DNA of 64,000 nt from Haliscomenobacter sp040403615. Lineage in GTDB: Bacteria; Bacteroidota; Bacteroidia; Chitinophagales; Saprospiraceae. This document shows, piece after piece, positions 47,890 through 56,879 of the stretch. Positions within the stretch are counted from its first letter, which is position 1, and each line of letters begins with the position of its first letter. The position numbers and the translations under genes are program-made. Below the pieces are notes generated by a model. The model was given only the letters and a program-made list of their open reading frames with translations, was not told the origin of the DNA and did no database searches. The DNA is taken from contig NZ_JBBAKG010000031.1 in NCBI RefSeq assembly GCF_040403615.1, positions 5,979 to 69,978 of the forward strand, given 5' to 3'.

Positions 47890-49839
47890 TTACAATGTTG
47901 GTGGATTGTTTCGAGCTTTGTTTCTGGCTGTGAAATCAAAGCGATTTACTGCTTTACCATAGCCTGCAGGGGTTGCAAACACCCATCCTTCGTTGCCGGG
48001 CACCTGTGCATCCAGCTTGGTCAACAGGTCCAGTTTTAGATCATGCAGCAATTCAAACAACACAAAGGCAGCGGCCAGGGCTTGTTCATTGCTGGTAGGA
48101 CTGCGCAGATATTGCAGAATGTTGTTGTACTTTTGCGGTGTCTGGGTCTGTTGCAGCCAGGCTAAGAATCCCGGCACAAGATCGCTGAAATTGCCGGTAT
48201 AGGCTGCGTGATTTGGATCCACACGTTTGTTGATGTAGTCTATTGCCAGCTTGGCCAGATCAGTTATTTTCATGGCCCTCAATTCAGCAGGATTGAACAA
48301 GGTGTTCATGACTGCTTTGTTTTGACGCAACAGTGACTTGATTTGTTTGACAATGGGATCTGCTGTTTCCACAGGCTTGGCATAGATGGGTTCAATCAAC
48401 AACAGGCCGGGCACAGGATTGAACTTGACTCTACTGAGTGGCTGCTTGGCCGCTCCTGCATCTTCGTACATGGTATGCACAGCAACACCAACTTGAGATC
48501 CTGAAATGTCCTTGCCCAGTTTGCTGGCAACTGGAATTCTGTATTCCACTGTGTTTGGTTTGAATTCCACAAGACCTGCGTTTATTTCCCAGGGCTTTTC
48601 GGGACTGTACAACAAGTCGCCTTTGACATAGCCACGAAAGTTTTCTGGAGTAGCAGCTTCCAAATATGGCCAGATGCTCTGATACACTGGTAACAGTGTT
48701 TGTACTCGAGTGGCCTGGTTGCCTTTGGCAGCAGCATTGGCATCACGCTGTGCCATGTGGTCTGCCACAGCATCGGTACTGGTAAACAGTCCATCGTAGC
48801 CAACTGCACCGAATCCTGCATCATCTGTGAGCACAAATTCTCCAGTTTCGGGCTTGCGGCCAAATACCACAGCAGGCTTTCCGTCCCATTTAACTGATCC
48901 TTGTTTGGGCTGTTTGTAAAAAGAATCCGCAATGGCCAGCGCACGGTCAACACCCGCGGTTCCTTGTCGGAACACATAGTCTTCCAGGTGCTCAATACCC
49001 TTGGCTTGGCCTCCCACCGCGGTGGGCTCTTGTTCGTATATCTGATACAAAGGCTTGGCTTCAATCAATTGCTGCATGCCTTGGTTTACTATTCTGTCCC
49101 GTAGTCTGGCCAAGAAGTTCACATCATTTTCTTTCACAGGCATTTCAGGTTCTTTTATACCTTCACGGGCTAGATATTCACGAAAGTCCGTGAGCTTGGT
49201 ATCACGGTCAGGATCAGTTGCCAGCGCAGCATAAATTGATTCCACGTTCTTTAGCGCAGCCCGATCTTGAGTTCCGCCCAGCAATACCGCAGACACATAG
49301 TCCGGATCCTGACCACCCTGGACCAGTTGATTTGTGGTGCGACTGATCATGCCATTTGCACCCACCTTGAGGCCGGCCTGTTTGGCAATTGAACTCATTA
49401 GCACATTACGGTTCATGCCCTTGTAGGCCGATCCTTCTGATCCACCATAGTAGAATGTGCCCCAATCCAGGTTGGGAAAGAACATGAAGTCAGTCTGTAC
49501 AAATCCTTTATTAGGATCTCCGCCGATGGGTGTTCTAAGATGTACTTCACCTGATTTACGAACCCATTCACGTGGGTCAAGTCCTTGACCGGTGGCCCAT
49601 TGTGTCAGTGTGCCTGCTAGTTGTTCTTTGGTTGTTTCTGCAAGGTCCACTGCCAGGTCCAGATCGCCAGATGTGGCCTTGCGGCCTGTGCTGCCCAGCC
49701 AACGATCTTCAGGGAAGTTTACACCTGTAACTTGCTCTACCCAGGCAATGGTGGCTGCAACGTCGGCTTGATTGATACGTTGTGTTAGTGATTGGCCCTG
49801 TGCGTCTTTGAATACATTGCCGCCTTCGAAAATTTTCAT
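47890..49839 (-). CDS. Nucleotidyltransferase fused to a ligase-like KxDG domain
   Basis: 649 residues from ATG 49839, chosen because MKIFEGGNVFKD is a typical phage start; the frame opens 22 codons earlier without a better signal. N-terminal Pol-beta-type nucleotidyltransferase signature WLGSTGRKATSGDLDLAVD (about 48-65; GS...SxDxDxxVD with Gly for Ser). The central part has SVKWDGKPAVVFGRK (Lys317-Trp-Asp-Gly), like the adenylated-Lys motif I of nucleic-acid ligases, then GYVKGDLLYS (402-411) and VEFKPNTVEYRI, which could be later ligase motifs. The pairing fits end-healing and sealing of RNA, such as tRNA repair. Related phage proteins are conserved in T4-like aquatic phages (DUF6267-like). 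Confidence 0.55.
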   Translation of the reverse strand: MKIFEGGNVFKDAQGQSLTQRINQADVAATIAWVEQVTGVNFPEDRWLGSTGRKATSGDLDLAVDLAETTKEQLAGTLTQWATGQGLDPREWVRKSGEVHLRTPIGGDPNKGFVQTDFMFFPNLDWGTFYYGGSEGSAYKGMNRNVLMSSIAKQAGLKVGANGMISRTTNQLVQGGQDPDYVSAVLLGGTQDRAALKNVESIYAALATDPDRDTKLTDFREYLAREGIKEPEMPVKENDVNFLARLRDRIVNQGMQQLIEAKPLYQIYEQEPTAVGGQAKGIEHLEDYVFRQGTAGVDRALAIADSFYKQPKQGSVKWDGKPAVVFGRKPETGEFVLTDDAGFGAVGYDGLFTSTDAVADHMAQRDANAAAKGNQATRVQTLLPVYQSIWPYLEAATPENFRGYVKGDLLYSPEKPWEINAGLVEFKPNTVEYRIPVASKLGKDISGSQVGVAVHTMYEDAGAAKQPLSRVKFNPVPGLLLIEPIYAKPVETADPIVKQIKSLLRQNKAVMNTLFNPAELRAMKITDLAKLAIDYINKRVDPNHAAYTGNFSDLVPGFLAWLQQTQTPQKYNNILQYLRSPTSNEQALAAAFVLFELLHDLKLDLLTKLDAQVPGNEGWVFATPAGYGKAVNRFDFTARNKARNNPPTL

Positions 49840-49855
49840 CTTGATCCTGTTGAGT

Positions 49856-50104
49856 TTATGTGCTTGTTGGCGTTTTTCTAACGGTTCTGGCAAAACGTCC
49901 TGCATCCCGGGTGCGGATAGAATTCAGCAGTTTCCGAGTTAGATTTTCTGCTTGCTCAGGTGTGTATGTGGCGTCAATTTGCTCCAGCAAGTTGATGGCA
50001 CTGGCTATGACATTGGATGCTCGACTCTCAATCACTAGATCGCGCTCACGCTCGATATACATGGAATCTAATTCTTCTAACAAACTGCGGGTGCGTTTTT
50101 GCAT
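49856..50104 (-). CDS. Small helical phage protein
   Basis: 82 residues, MQKRTRSLLEELDSMYIERE, ASAINLLEQIDATYTPEQAE, basic C-terminus. GATAAATA 25 bp upstream. No family recognised. Confidence 0.55.
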   Translation of the reverse strand: MQKRTRSLLEELDSMYIERERDLVIESRASNVIASAINLLEQIDATYTPEQAENLTRKLLNSIRTRDAGRFARTVRKTPTST

Positions 50105-50129
50105 GATTTTTATTGCAGACCTTTGATAT

Positions 50130-50136
50130 TATTTAT
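50130..50136 (-). promoter_or_regulatory. Late-type motif ATAAATA
   Basis: CGATAAATAATATC on the minus strand, 25 bp before ATG 50104. Confidence 0.4.
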
Positions 50137-50158
50137 CGGTTTTTGATTTTGACTAGAG

Positions 50159-50869
50159 TTAGTTAGATTTAAGTTTGGCATCTATTTCTAACCATATTGC
50201 TTCTCTTTCAGGATCATATGGAATCCATTGGGTTTGATTAATCAACAATTCTAATTTTTTTTGCAAATCTTGATCAACAGTGATAGCAATTTGTGGAATA
50301 ATTTGTTCAATTAACCAATAGAAATGCACAATCGGGGACGGTTGTACTTGTGTCTGGCGTGTTGATCTAAATCGATTGTGCTGACTAAATGTGTCTGCTG
50401 ACTCTGTGCTGGTATGAACTATTTGACAATCTAAATTACTGGCTGTTTGCGATACCAGTGCATGATATACTTGCTGTCTACGATTGTGTTGGTGTTGCTG
50501 TGCATAAATGTTGTGATAATTCCGAATCTCCTGAACTTTGCTAGCACTGCTCAACCACCATTTACGATTGTGTGAATCAATATTGACGTTAAAATAATAC
50601 GTCGGATCGTTGGCAATAATATTCTGCCAGGAATTATCTTGAATCATTTTGTCAAATCTTTCTGCAGCAGACCATTGAAAAATTACTATACTGTCATGCA
50701 TCTGATCTATTAGATCCACAAATCCTGAAACTAAAAATTCTGTGCCTGCTCCGATTCCTGCTGTGTTGATCACTTGGTATTGGGGTACCAGCGTTTGTAA
50801 AATCTGAGGCCATTCTGGCCATATATGTCCAGTTGCAAATCCGTCACCAAAACAAAAGATTTTTTTCAT
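50159..50869 (-). CDS. SGNH-hydrolase-like protein 1
   Basis: 236 residues from ATG 50869, one base after the previous stop. Starts KKIFCFGDGFATGH (GDS-like block I with Gly for Ser at the nucleophile), then VINTAGIGAGTEFLVSG (block II Gly) and SIVIFQWSAAERFD (block III position). Nucleophile Ser is replaced, so activity is doubtful. Two related proteins lie at 54080-54811 and 59531-60163. AT-rich codon usage. Confidence 0.5.
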   Translation of the reverse strand: MKKIFCFGDGFATGHIWPEWPQILQTLVPQYQVINTAGIGAGTEFLVSGFVDLIDQMHDSIVIFQWSAAERFDKMIQDNSWQNIIANDPTYYFNVNIDSHNRKWWLSSASKVQEIRNYHNIYAQQHQHNRRQQVYHALVSQTASNLDCQIVHTSTESADTFSQHNRFRSTRQTQVQPSPIVHFYWLIEQIIPQIAITVDQDLQKKLELLINQTQWIPYDPEREAIWLEIDAKLKSN

Positions 50870-50870
50870 A

Positions 50871-51677
50871 TCAAAATTTCTGATCAAAAGTGTTTAAATG
50901 TTGATCCACCATTTGCCATAACTGACAGGTGTTGACAGGATAACTATCATTATCAAACAGTTCTCCATCAAATATTCCAACGGATTTTGACAGCAAACTA
51001 TTGATCAATGCCTGCAATATCTCATTACTGGAAAATTCAATATTTTTTCCTGCAATTGTAGCATGTGTTAGGTGTTTAGATTCTTTGTAATATTGCCATC
51101 CTTGATTTCTAGTTAAAAATTCTTCAGACAAATCACTTAGTTCTTGATCCGGCACAAATGTTATTTCTAAAAACTCAGCCAGGCGATACAGTTCATTGTA
51201 AAATTCCACTAGATCAAACAAACTTTCCATACTAAATTCAAAAACTGCTGTGTCGGACCAGCGCCAATTATCTGGCTGCTGATATCCATCAATTGTTGAA
51301 TTAAATTTAGCATACCATTCGTTTCTGAGTTTGGCAGGACTATGTCTTACTGATTCTGGGGTGAGTTTTATTTTTTTTTCTAAAGGTATGTCGCCGGCTC
51401 GACTCATGACATTGATTTGATATATCCAGTTGGCCCAATCCTGACTAATGCTGATTCTAACTACCTTGGTCGGAGTATTTTGTGATATGGTAAACTCAGT
51501 ATAGTGAGCAGCTTCCACTATCCTGTGCGCCATGTACCCAGTATTGTTACGAATTTGATGGCAAGAGCCGTGCTCAGTAAAAATGTTAGATACTCGTGGA
51601 CCCTTGAATAGCCATGTATTAATTACATACTCTAAAAAGTGTCCGTGACTCCCAGAAAAAAAATCCAAGTATATCAT
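50871..51677 (-). CDS. Hypothetical protein, possibly sulfotransferase-like
   Basis: 268 residues. MIYLDFFSGSHGHFLEYVIN looks like a P-loop-like start (GSHGxFLE) seen in some phage sulfotransferase-like proteins; further KVVRISISQDWANWIYQINV and AVFEFSMESLFDLVEFYNEL. Evidence for function is weak. AT-rich codons and contact with the SGNH-like gene suggest a two-gene surface-modification unit. Confidence 0.45.
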   Translation of the reverse strand: MIYLDFFSGSHGHFLEYVINTWLFKGPRVSNIFTEHGSCHQIRNNTGYMAHRIVEAAHYTEFTISQNTPTKVVRISISQDWANWIYQINVMSRAGDIPLEKKIKLTPESVRHSPAKLRNEWYAKFNSTIDGYQQPDNWRWSDTAVFEFSMESLFDLVEFYNELYRLAEFLEITFVPDQELSDLSEEFLTRNQGWQYYKESKHLTHATIAGKNIEFSSNEILQALINSLLSKSVGIFDGELFDNDSYPVNTCQLWQMVDQHLNTFDQKF

Positions 51678-53134
51678 TACGCAGATTTGATCTGCCCCAG
51701 CAACTGCTTGAGTTTGTTGCTTTGCACATCTGCTGTGACCTTACCACTCAAGGGATCATGACCTTCTCGTGGTCTAGGCTTTTCCCAGGGCTGCGACCCA
51801 GTGCCGCTGTCAGCAGGCGCGACTTGACTACGGGCCTTGATTGAGTCCATGATTGAACTTTGTGGTTTGTTGTGACCGTTTTCGTCTCCACCTTCATCAG
51901 TAATGCGCATGGTTTCAATGTTGTACTCCAGATCAATTTTTTGACCAACGCCGGTCGAGCTTCGAGATTTCATACACTGTATCTGATACTTGCCACGCTC
52001 CTTCATGGAGCGACTGGTAAAGATACCAAACACATTGTCTGCTGTGTTGATTTTACTGATACCACCACTAATGTGGCTGTGATCAAATTCCATTTCTTCC
52101 ACTGCTGACCTGTTCAACTGACTGGCTGTTACCAACAACACACCCAGTTCTTTGGCTAGGTTACGCAATTCTTCACTCACATACTTGTCTTTCACAAACA
52201 AGTCGTTGGGGCTGACCTTGGCACTAACTGGCATCACCAAGTCAAGATAATCCACCATCACAAAGTCCACTTTAATACCGGTTTGAATTTGCACTTCTTT
52301 CAGGTATGCACGGATGTCATTCACATTGCTCTGTGCTGGCAAGCCTTTCACACGATACTGTCCGGATTTCTTGGCCACCATCTTGACCTTGAGTTCTGTT
52401 GAATCAATGTCACGGCGTATTTCTTTGGTGCTCATGTTTGTGAGCATGGCGTCTGTTCTCAAACTTGTGAGTTCTTCTGAAAGTTCCAGTGTGATGTACA
52501 CACCGCTCATGCCCTGCTGCAACCAGTTCAAGGCAATGTTCATCATCACAAGACTTTTGCCTGATCCTGATCCACCTGCAAAGATGTTGAGTTCTCCACG
52601 ACTGAATCCACCATACAGCAGTCGATCCATCTGTGGCCAACCTGTGCTTACTTGTCCACCTGAGTTGAAATACTTGTTGATCCTGGCTGCTGGATCTGCA
52701 AAGTAATCTGTGCCCATGTCCTTGGTCAAGCTGATCTGCACAGCATCCTTGATCAGTTTTTCCACAGGATCATAGTCGCCCTTTTCCAACAAGTCTGCTG
52801 CTTTTAAAATAGCACGTTCCAGTTCTTGACGCCGTGTGAATGCTTCAAACTCAGTCATGAACCAGTCATAGTGACCTTCGTTGAGATCAGGCACTGCATT
52901 CAACTTGATGCCGGTGGCCGCAGCAATCTGTGCTCGATCCGGCAGAGTCTTGAACTGTTCCGAGTGCTCCTTGATAAACGCTGCCGCGGTTCTTAGATTG
53001 CGATCAAAATTTTCTGGATTGTAGATGTTCTGCACCCGCACGTAGCTGGCAGCATCCTCCAGCATCATTTCTAGGAACAGTTTTTGTACATCAGTGCTGT
53101 AGTCTTTTAACAAGTTGTTTCTTTCGTAATTCAA
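51677..53134 (-). CDS. Replicative DNA helicase, T4 gp41/DnaB-like
   Basis: 485 residues. RecA-type core: STGWPQMDRLLYGGFSRGEL, Walker A AGGSGSGKS, VYITLELSEELTSLRTDAML, Walker B VDFVMVDYLDL, and LLVTASQLNRSAV. N-terminal domain LFLEMMLEDAASYVRVQNIY is like gp41. The start appears to be TTG 53134, inside the primase 3' end; LLKDYSTDVQKLF a few codons later is the conserved part. It unwinds DNA at the fork with the primase encoded just upstream. Confidence 0.92.
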   Translation of the reverse strand: MNYERNNLLKDYSTDVQKLFLEMMLEDAASYVRVQNIYNPENFDRNLRTAAAFIKEHSEQFKTLPDRAQIAAATGIKLNAVPDLNEGHYDWFMTEFEAFTRRQELERAILKAADLLEKGDYDPVEKLIKDAVQISLTKDMGTDYFADPAARINKYFNSGGQVSTGWPQMDRLLYGGFSRGELNIFAGGSGSGKSLVMMNIALNWLQQGMSGVYITLELSEELTSLRTDAMLTNMSTKEIRRDIDSTELKVKMVAKKSGQYRVKGLPAQSNVNDIRAYLKEVQIQTGIKVDFVMVDYLDLVMPVSAKVSPNDLFVKDKYVSEELRNLAKELGVLLVTASQLNRSAVEEMEFDHSHISGGISKINTADNVFGIFTSRSMKERGKYQIQCMKSRSSTGVGQKIDLEYNIETMRITDEGGDENGHNKPQSSIMDSIKARSQVAPADSGTGSQPWEKPRPREGHDPLSGKVTADVQSNKLKQLLGQIKSA

Positions 53135-54077
53135 TTTTGATTCGGCTGGTTTCTCTAGCTTGCATGATAGTTATCAATGCGCCTAAACGCCCATATAGTT
53201 TGACAGCATCATTCACATCTTTCACACCCTCAGGCCAGGCAGGCATGCTCACTGCCCAGCCCAGTTGCACAGCACGATCCACCAGTTCCATGCCTGCTGC
53301 ATCTTGGTCAGGTACCACTGTAATTTCTTGTCCAAGATTGCGAATCAATCTAGCTTGAGCATCACTTATGGTGTTGTGCATCAAGGCAACACCGCCAATG
53401 CTGAGTGCGTCAAAGATGCCTTCTGTCACGATCACCTGAGTCCAGTCTGGTCGCTGTAGATCTGTGCCAAACACATAGCCCGGCTGCATGTCATTTATGT
53501 AGCGTGGATTACGATCGTCTAGGAATCTAACAGTGTGTCCCACTATGCTGTTGTGATGTGTGAATGGTATGATGATCTGTTGACGACCAGGCCATGCACG
53601 TTCTATGGTTTCTTTCTGTGTCATTACAGGATAATCGTCGGGCACACATCTTGACCGTACATAGTCGCGATGCAGTCCTGTGCTACCAATCAGTTCAGCA
53701 AATGGTGGCAGGTCCCGTTCTTCAAACTTGATATCTGCTAGAATATCCACGGTGCGTTGTCTATCATCCAGTATGCCGTGTATGCTCCGGTGCCGCAGGC
53801 TTTCAAGATTCAACATTTCTATTTCACGTTCAGGCACACCCATCCAGCTCAAGAGCCTGCGGGCCTTGAAACTTACAGTACGGCCAAGGATAAAGCTAGC
53901 GGTGTAGTTGCAGTTGAAGCAGTGATAACTCCAACCTTGTTCTGATGTTTTGAGACCGCCGCGACTTCTGCGATCTGGTGTGTTACCATTGTGGTTACAA
54001 CACACTGCATTAAAACTGATCCAGCCTGATGCACTAGATTTTCTCTTGGCAGGTAAGTATCCGAGAATGTCGAGCAT
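53091..54077 (-). CDS. DNA primase with CHC2-type zinc finger and TOPRIM domain
   Basis: 328 residues. Zinc-finger FNAVCCNHNGNTPDRR and YHCFNCNYTASF, then TOPRIM motifs IVTEGIFDALSIGG (Glu) and ITVVPDQDAAGMELVDR (DxD). Shorter than DnaG, like T4 gp61-type primases. The stop lies 44 bp inside the helicase gene, so primase and helicase are coupled. ATG 54077 is 6 nt after a TACAAT box, predicting a leaderless mRNA. Confidence 0.9.
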   Translation of the reverse strand: MLDILGYLPAKRKSSASGWISFNAVCCNHNGNTPDRRSRGGLKTSEQGWSYHCFNCNYTASFILGRTVSFKARRLLSWMGVPEREIEMLNLESLRHRSIHGILDDRQRTVDILADIKFEERDLPPFAELIGSTGLHRDYVRSRCVPDDYPVMTQKETIERAWPGRQQIIIPFTHHNSIVGHTVRFLDDRNPRYINDMQPGYVFGTDLQRPDWTQVIVTEGIFDALSIGGVALMHNTISDAQARLIRNLGQEITVVPDQDAAGMELVDRAVQLGWAVSMPAWPEGVKDVNDAVKLYGRLGALITIMQARETSRIKIELRKKQLVKRLQH

Positions 54078-54079
54078 TC

Positions 54080-54811
54080 TTACATTGTAACATCATCTAT
54101 GGTAGAAATCAACTTTTCTGCAATCATTTTATGCCCTATTTCGTTGGGATGGCCTCCGGGCATGACCAGTTCTCGCTGTTGATTGTTAGGATGGTTACGA
54201 AACCACATGGTGGTAGAGAAATCTGGCCATATCTGGGTGGGCAGATCCAGTTTGACATCTTCGGGCATGATCTGGAACTGCATCATTTGAAGATTGCGTC
54301 TGGCAGCAATACCATCAAAACTCAGCAGGGTTTGTTGATAATTTAGTTTTGCAAGTTCAGAACAGTTGGTTAGTACCAGTTGTTGTTTGACCATGTTTCT
54401 AAATTCCTGCGGAACCACACTGCTGCCGTATTCTACCCAGGTCGAATGTATAAATCGATTCCAGGGAGGATCGTTGGCGTAACTCACATGATTGGGATTG
54501 TAAAAGCTCAGACGATCAGAGTCTGTGTGTCCGATCAAGACCAGGCACTGTTCTGGCTCGGGCTCATGATCCAACCACCATAAAAATGTCCACATGGAAC
54601 TTTGCATGCTGCCTCCGGCAATTCCAAAGTTCTCCATGGGTACACCGTAGTGTTGTGCTACTAGCCCCAGGAAGTTGTGACTGTCACGATAGGCGTTGTT
54701 TTGATGCCAGCACGGGTGTGCATCTGAGTGTTGCCGTTGCAACTCAGGATCCAGCAACTCATCACCAAACATCCAGGAATCACCAAACCCTACAATTTTT
54801 TTAAATGTCAT
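54080..54811 (-). CDS. SGNH-hydrolase-like protein 2
   Basis: 243 residues. Block I KKIVGFGDSWMFGDELLD with intact GDS nucleophile, block II ENFGIAGGSMQS, block III CLVLIGHTDSDR, block V PGGHPNEIGHKMIAEKL (catalytic DxxH replaced by GGHPN, His kept). Likely esterase or deacetylase on glycans. Overlaps the baseplate stop (ATGA). Confidence 0.65.
   Translation of the reverse strand: MTFKKIVGFGDSWMFGDELLDPELQRQHSDAHPCWHQNNAYRDSHNFLGLVAQHYGVPMENFGIAGGSMQSSMWTFLWWLDHEPEPEQCLVLIGHTDSDRLSFYNPNHVSYANDPPWNRFIHSTWVEYGSSVVPQEFRNMVKQQLVLTNCSELAKLNYQQTLLSFDGIAARRNLQMMQFQIMPEDVKLDLPTQIWPDFSTTMWFRNHPNNQQRELVMPGGHPNEIGHKMIAEKLISTIDDVTM
54084..54112 (-). promoter_or_regulatory. Sigma70-type promoter of the primase gene
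   Basis: TTGATT (54112-54107), 17 bp, TACAAT (54089-54084), GTAAGA, ATG. It lies in the 3' end of the SGNH gene. Confidence 0.6.
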
Positions 54812-55887
54812 CTAACTAGTATACTTGTTACGGCTCCGGTATTGATGCTTATTGCAGCCACTTGATTGGTGGCCGGATTGAGTACATATCCTGTTCCGCC
54901 GTTAATAACATTTATGGCAGACACTGAGGTACCGGTAATTTCTGCTTCAGCAACAGCCCCAGCGCCAAGACCAATGATGTTGACTCTAGGTGGTGCTAGA
55001 TACCCGTAACCACCTTGATTCACAGTGATGGAAGTGATCACACCATTTGCCCCATTTGCTGTGGCTGTGGCCAATTGAATTTGTGCTGTGCCCGGATAAG
55101 AGTCAAGACTTAGACGTAGCAAGGGATGATATCCAGGCACTGTGATGGGCTCTGTGCCGGTGCGATTGTAGTATTGATAGATGTCCGAAACATCTGTCCA
55201 GATTGATTCATAAGTTTGTGCTGCCTGTGCCTTGATGTTGCCAGTGAAGTGATCCATTTCCAACTGGAATGTGGTCAGGCTTGCACCTGTGGTTGACACA
55301 AAACTTGAGTATCTTTGAGGATTTGTATTGATGTTGCCTGGTGGTGGGTTGAGTGCCCAGTCAGGGTAATTGCCCTGCAACACAGGATTTATATACACCT
55401 CTGGACCATAAATGGTAGGAATGCTTAATAGACCGCTGGGCACAAACTGTGGCTGCACAGAATCCACAATGTCCACGTCAGCACGGGCCAGTGCCTGTGC
55501 ATCCACAAACACTGCTTCAACTAGATCTCCGCTGGCACGTTCAATTGCATAGCTCGATGGTTCTGCAGGAAACTCTGTGGTTTCTGCAGCACTGAGTGTT
55601 ACTTTGGCACGACCAAATTGAGCATTGATTATGACCATTTCTTTTTCAATCAGCTGCTGATTGCCAGCTAGATTGATCAGTCTAAACTTCAGTGCCGACC
55701 CTGTGATATTCACAGGTTTTTGATCTTGATTCACAAACTCAAACAAGATCACATTGTCAACACCTTTGTTGACAGTTAATTTTTTTGCATACACAGGATC
55801 CCACCTCCGGTCAAAATAAGCGCCGCTGGTATCTACTAATAAAATTCGTTGAACTTGCTGGTAAAGATAAACAGGGGTTGAATACAT
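54808..55887 (-). CDS. Baseplate/tail protein with BppU-like N-terminus
   Basis: 359 residues from ATG 55887, six bases after GGAG. N-terminal YAKKLTVNKGVDNVILFEFV, VNITGSALKFRLIN fits the beta-sandwich domain of BppU-type baseplate upper proteins found in T4-like aquatic phages. The C-terminus has two Gly-Tyr repeats (NQGGYGYLAPPRVNI and NGGTGYVLNPATN). Expected to be at the baseplate or fibre base. Late motif GTAAATA lies 17 bp upstream. Confidence 0.7.
   Translation of the reverse strand: MYSTPVYLYQQVQRILLVDTSGAYFDRRWDPVYAKKLTVNKGVDNVILFEFVNQDQKPVNITGSALKFRLINLAGNQQLIEKEMVIINAQFGRAKVTLSAAETTEFPAEPSSYAIERASGDLVEAVFVDAQALARADVDIVDSVQPQFVPSGLLSIPTIYGPEVYINPVLQGNYPDWALNPPPGNINTNPQRYSSFVSTTGASLTTFQLEMDHFTGNIKAQAAQTYESIWTDVSDIYQYYNRTGTEPITVPGYHPLLRLSLDSYPGTAQIQLATATANGANGVITSITVNQGGYGYLAPPRVNIIGLGAGAVAEAEITGTSVSAINVINGGTGYVLNPATNQVAAISINTGAVTSILVR
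54818..54823 (-). promoter_or_regulatory. -10 box abutting a start codon
   Basis: TATACT-AGTTAG-ATG(54811); no good -35 at 16-18 bp. Noted because the spacing equals that at four other genes. Confidence 0.35.
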
Positions 55888-55903
55888 AGGACGCTCCAAA
55901 CAA

Positions 55904-55910
55904 TATTTAC
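55904..55910 (-). promoter_or_regulatory. Late-type motif GTAAATA for the baseplate gene
   Basis: GGTAAATATTG on the minus strand; faces a plus-strand TATAAATA 15 bp away. Confidence 0.55.
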
Positions 55911-55924
55911 CTAAGGAGCCTTGG

Positions 55925-55932
55925 TATAAATA
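55925..55932 (+). promoter_or_regulatory. Perfect T4-type late promoter TATAAATA
   Basis: GGTATAAATATCC on the plus strand, 16 bp before ATG 55949. Confidence 0.7.
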
Positions 55933-55948
55933 TCCAAACTAATACTAT

Positions 55949-56326
55949 ATGGGCAAAGACTTATTTCAAAAACTAGCTGACAAATATCCGTTTATTACCT
56001 TGTGCGTTTACGCCAGCAATGAATATGTGGGTATTGTGCAAAACAGAGATGATGTTATCACTACCATCTATGACTTTGGAACTGTCAAAGATTCTGAACA
56101 AAAACGACGTTATCTTGATCTGGCCAATACCTGGTGGTGGGAAAGCAACAGAAGTATTCCTATTAACATATTCCTGCGTGGAGAATGGGATGAATTTCGC
56201 CTGTGCCTTCGCACATTTGTCAACAAAGATCTGGAAATCTTGCACGGCCCTGTGTGCAGCCTAAATGACATTGCCCGCAGAAAAGGCAAGAGAAAATCAA
56301 TTACTCTTGTGAGACGCCTAGACTAA
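55949..56326 (+). CDS. Conserved phage hypothetical protein
   Basis: 125 residues, basic C-terminus. LCVYASNEYVGIVQNRDDVI, YLDLANTWWWESNRSIPINI, RRKGKRKSITLVRRLD. Seen in T4-like aquatic phages by memory. One of few plus-strand genes, with its own perfect late promoter. Convergent overlap of 9 bp with the gene ending at 56318. Confidence 0.6.
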   Translation: MGKDLFQKLADKYPFITLCVYASNEYVGIVQNRDDVITTIYDFGTVKDSEQKRRYLDLANTWWWESNRSIPINIFLRGEWDEFRLCLRTFVNKDLEILHGPVCSLNDIARRKGKRKSITLVRRLD

Positions 56327-56878
56327 TAGATTCATGTGCAAGGCTACTAGAGCTGCATATCCCACAGCATGTGCTTTTTTAAATGTGTATCCGCGGCTGG
56401 TATCACCGTCCCAGACTGAATCAAACACCACAGGCCAATCTAACCCCTGTAGGTGCGCCTTGCCCGGACGTATGATTGATATAAATGCAGCCATTCTGGG
56501 TATGCTGTCAGGTCTCATGGTTTCAAGTAAATGTCCATAATTGCCCACGTGAACCAATTGACGAACCCATTCAGGATCTTGCCATAATCTTGTCCACGGG
56601 GGTGTGGCTGCAAGCACAGCGTCATAATGCTCAGGACTCTGTATCAACTGATACACACTCATGTTCAAGAAGTCCAGTTTGAAGTAGCCACGAGATTCTG
56701 CTGACTCATAGTCTATAGCAGCACAGTGATTCACAGGATCTTGTGGAATGTCTGTGACATACACTCCTGAATTGTGGCGTCTAGGTCGCCCATCTGTAAT
56801 CTGCCGTGCAGGCGTATGCTGAATCAGTTTCAGTATATGTTCGCGATTGGCAAAGTCAATGTCGATATCTGCGCTCAT
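56318..56878 (-). CDS. Mini DNA polymerase III alpha-like protein
   Basis: 186 residues that look like a compressed Pol III alpha palm. MSADIDIDFANRE holds the DxD pair (family PDFDIDF), RRHNSGVYVTDIP matches the HxAG region, RGYFKLDFLNMSVYQLI gives the third Asp (Asp69; family KFDFLGL), PRMAAFISIIRPGKA matches ALYRPGP and FKKAHAVGYAALVALHMN matches NKSHSAAYA. Only about 60 residues separate the catalytic Asp residues, against 150 in DnaE. No PHP, fingers or OB parts remain. It could be a minimal nucleotidyltransferase or a regulatory relic. It sits next to the gp62-like clamp-loader protein. Confidence 0.65.
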   Translation of the reverse strand: MSADIDIDFANREHILKLIQHTPARQITDGRPRRHNSGVYVTDIPQDPVNHCAAIDYESAESRGYFKLDFLNMSVYQLIQSPEHYDAVLAATPPWTRLWQDPEWVRQLVHVGNYGHLLETMRPDSIPRMAAFISIIRPGKAHLQGLDWPVVFDSVWDGDTSRGYTFKKAHAVGYAALVALHMNLLV

Positions 56879-56879
56879 G

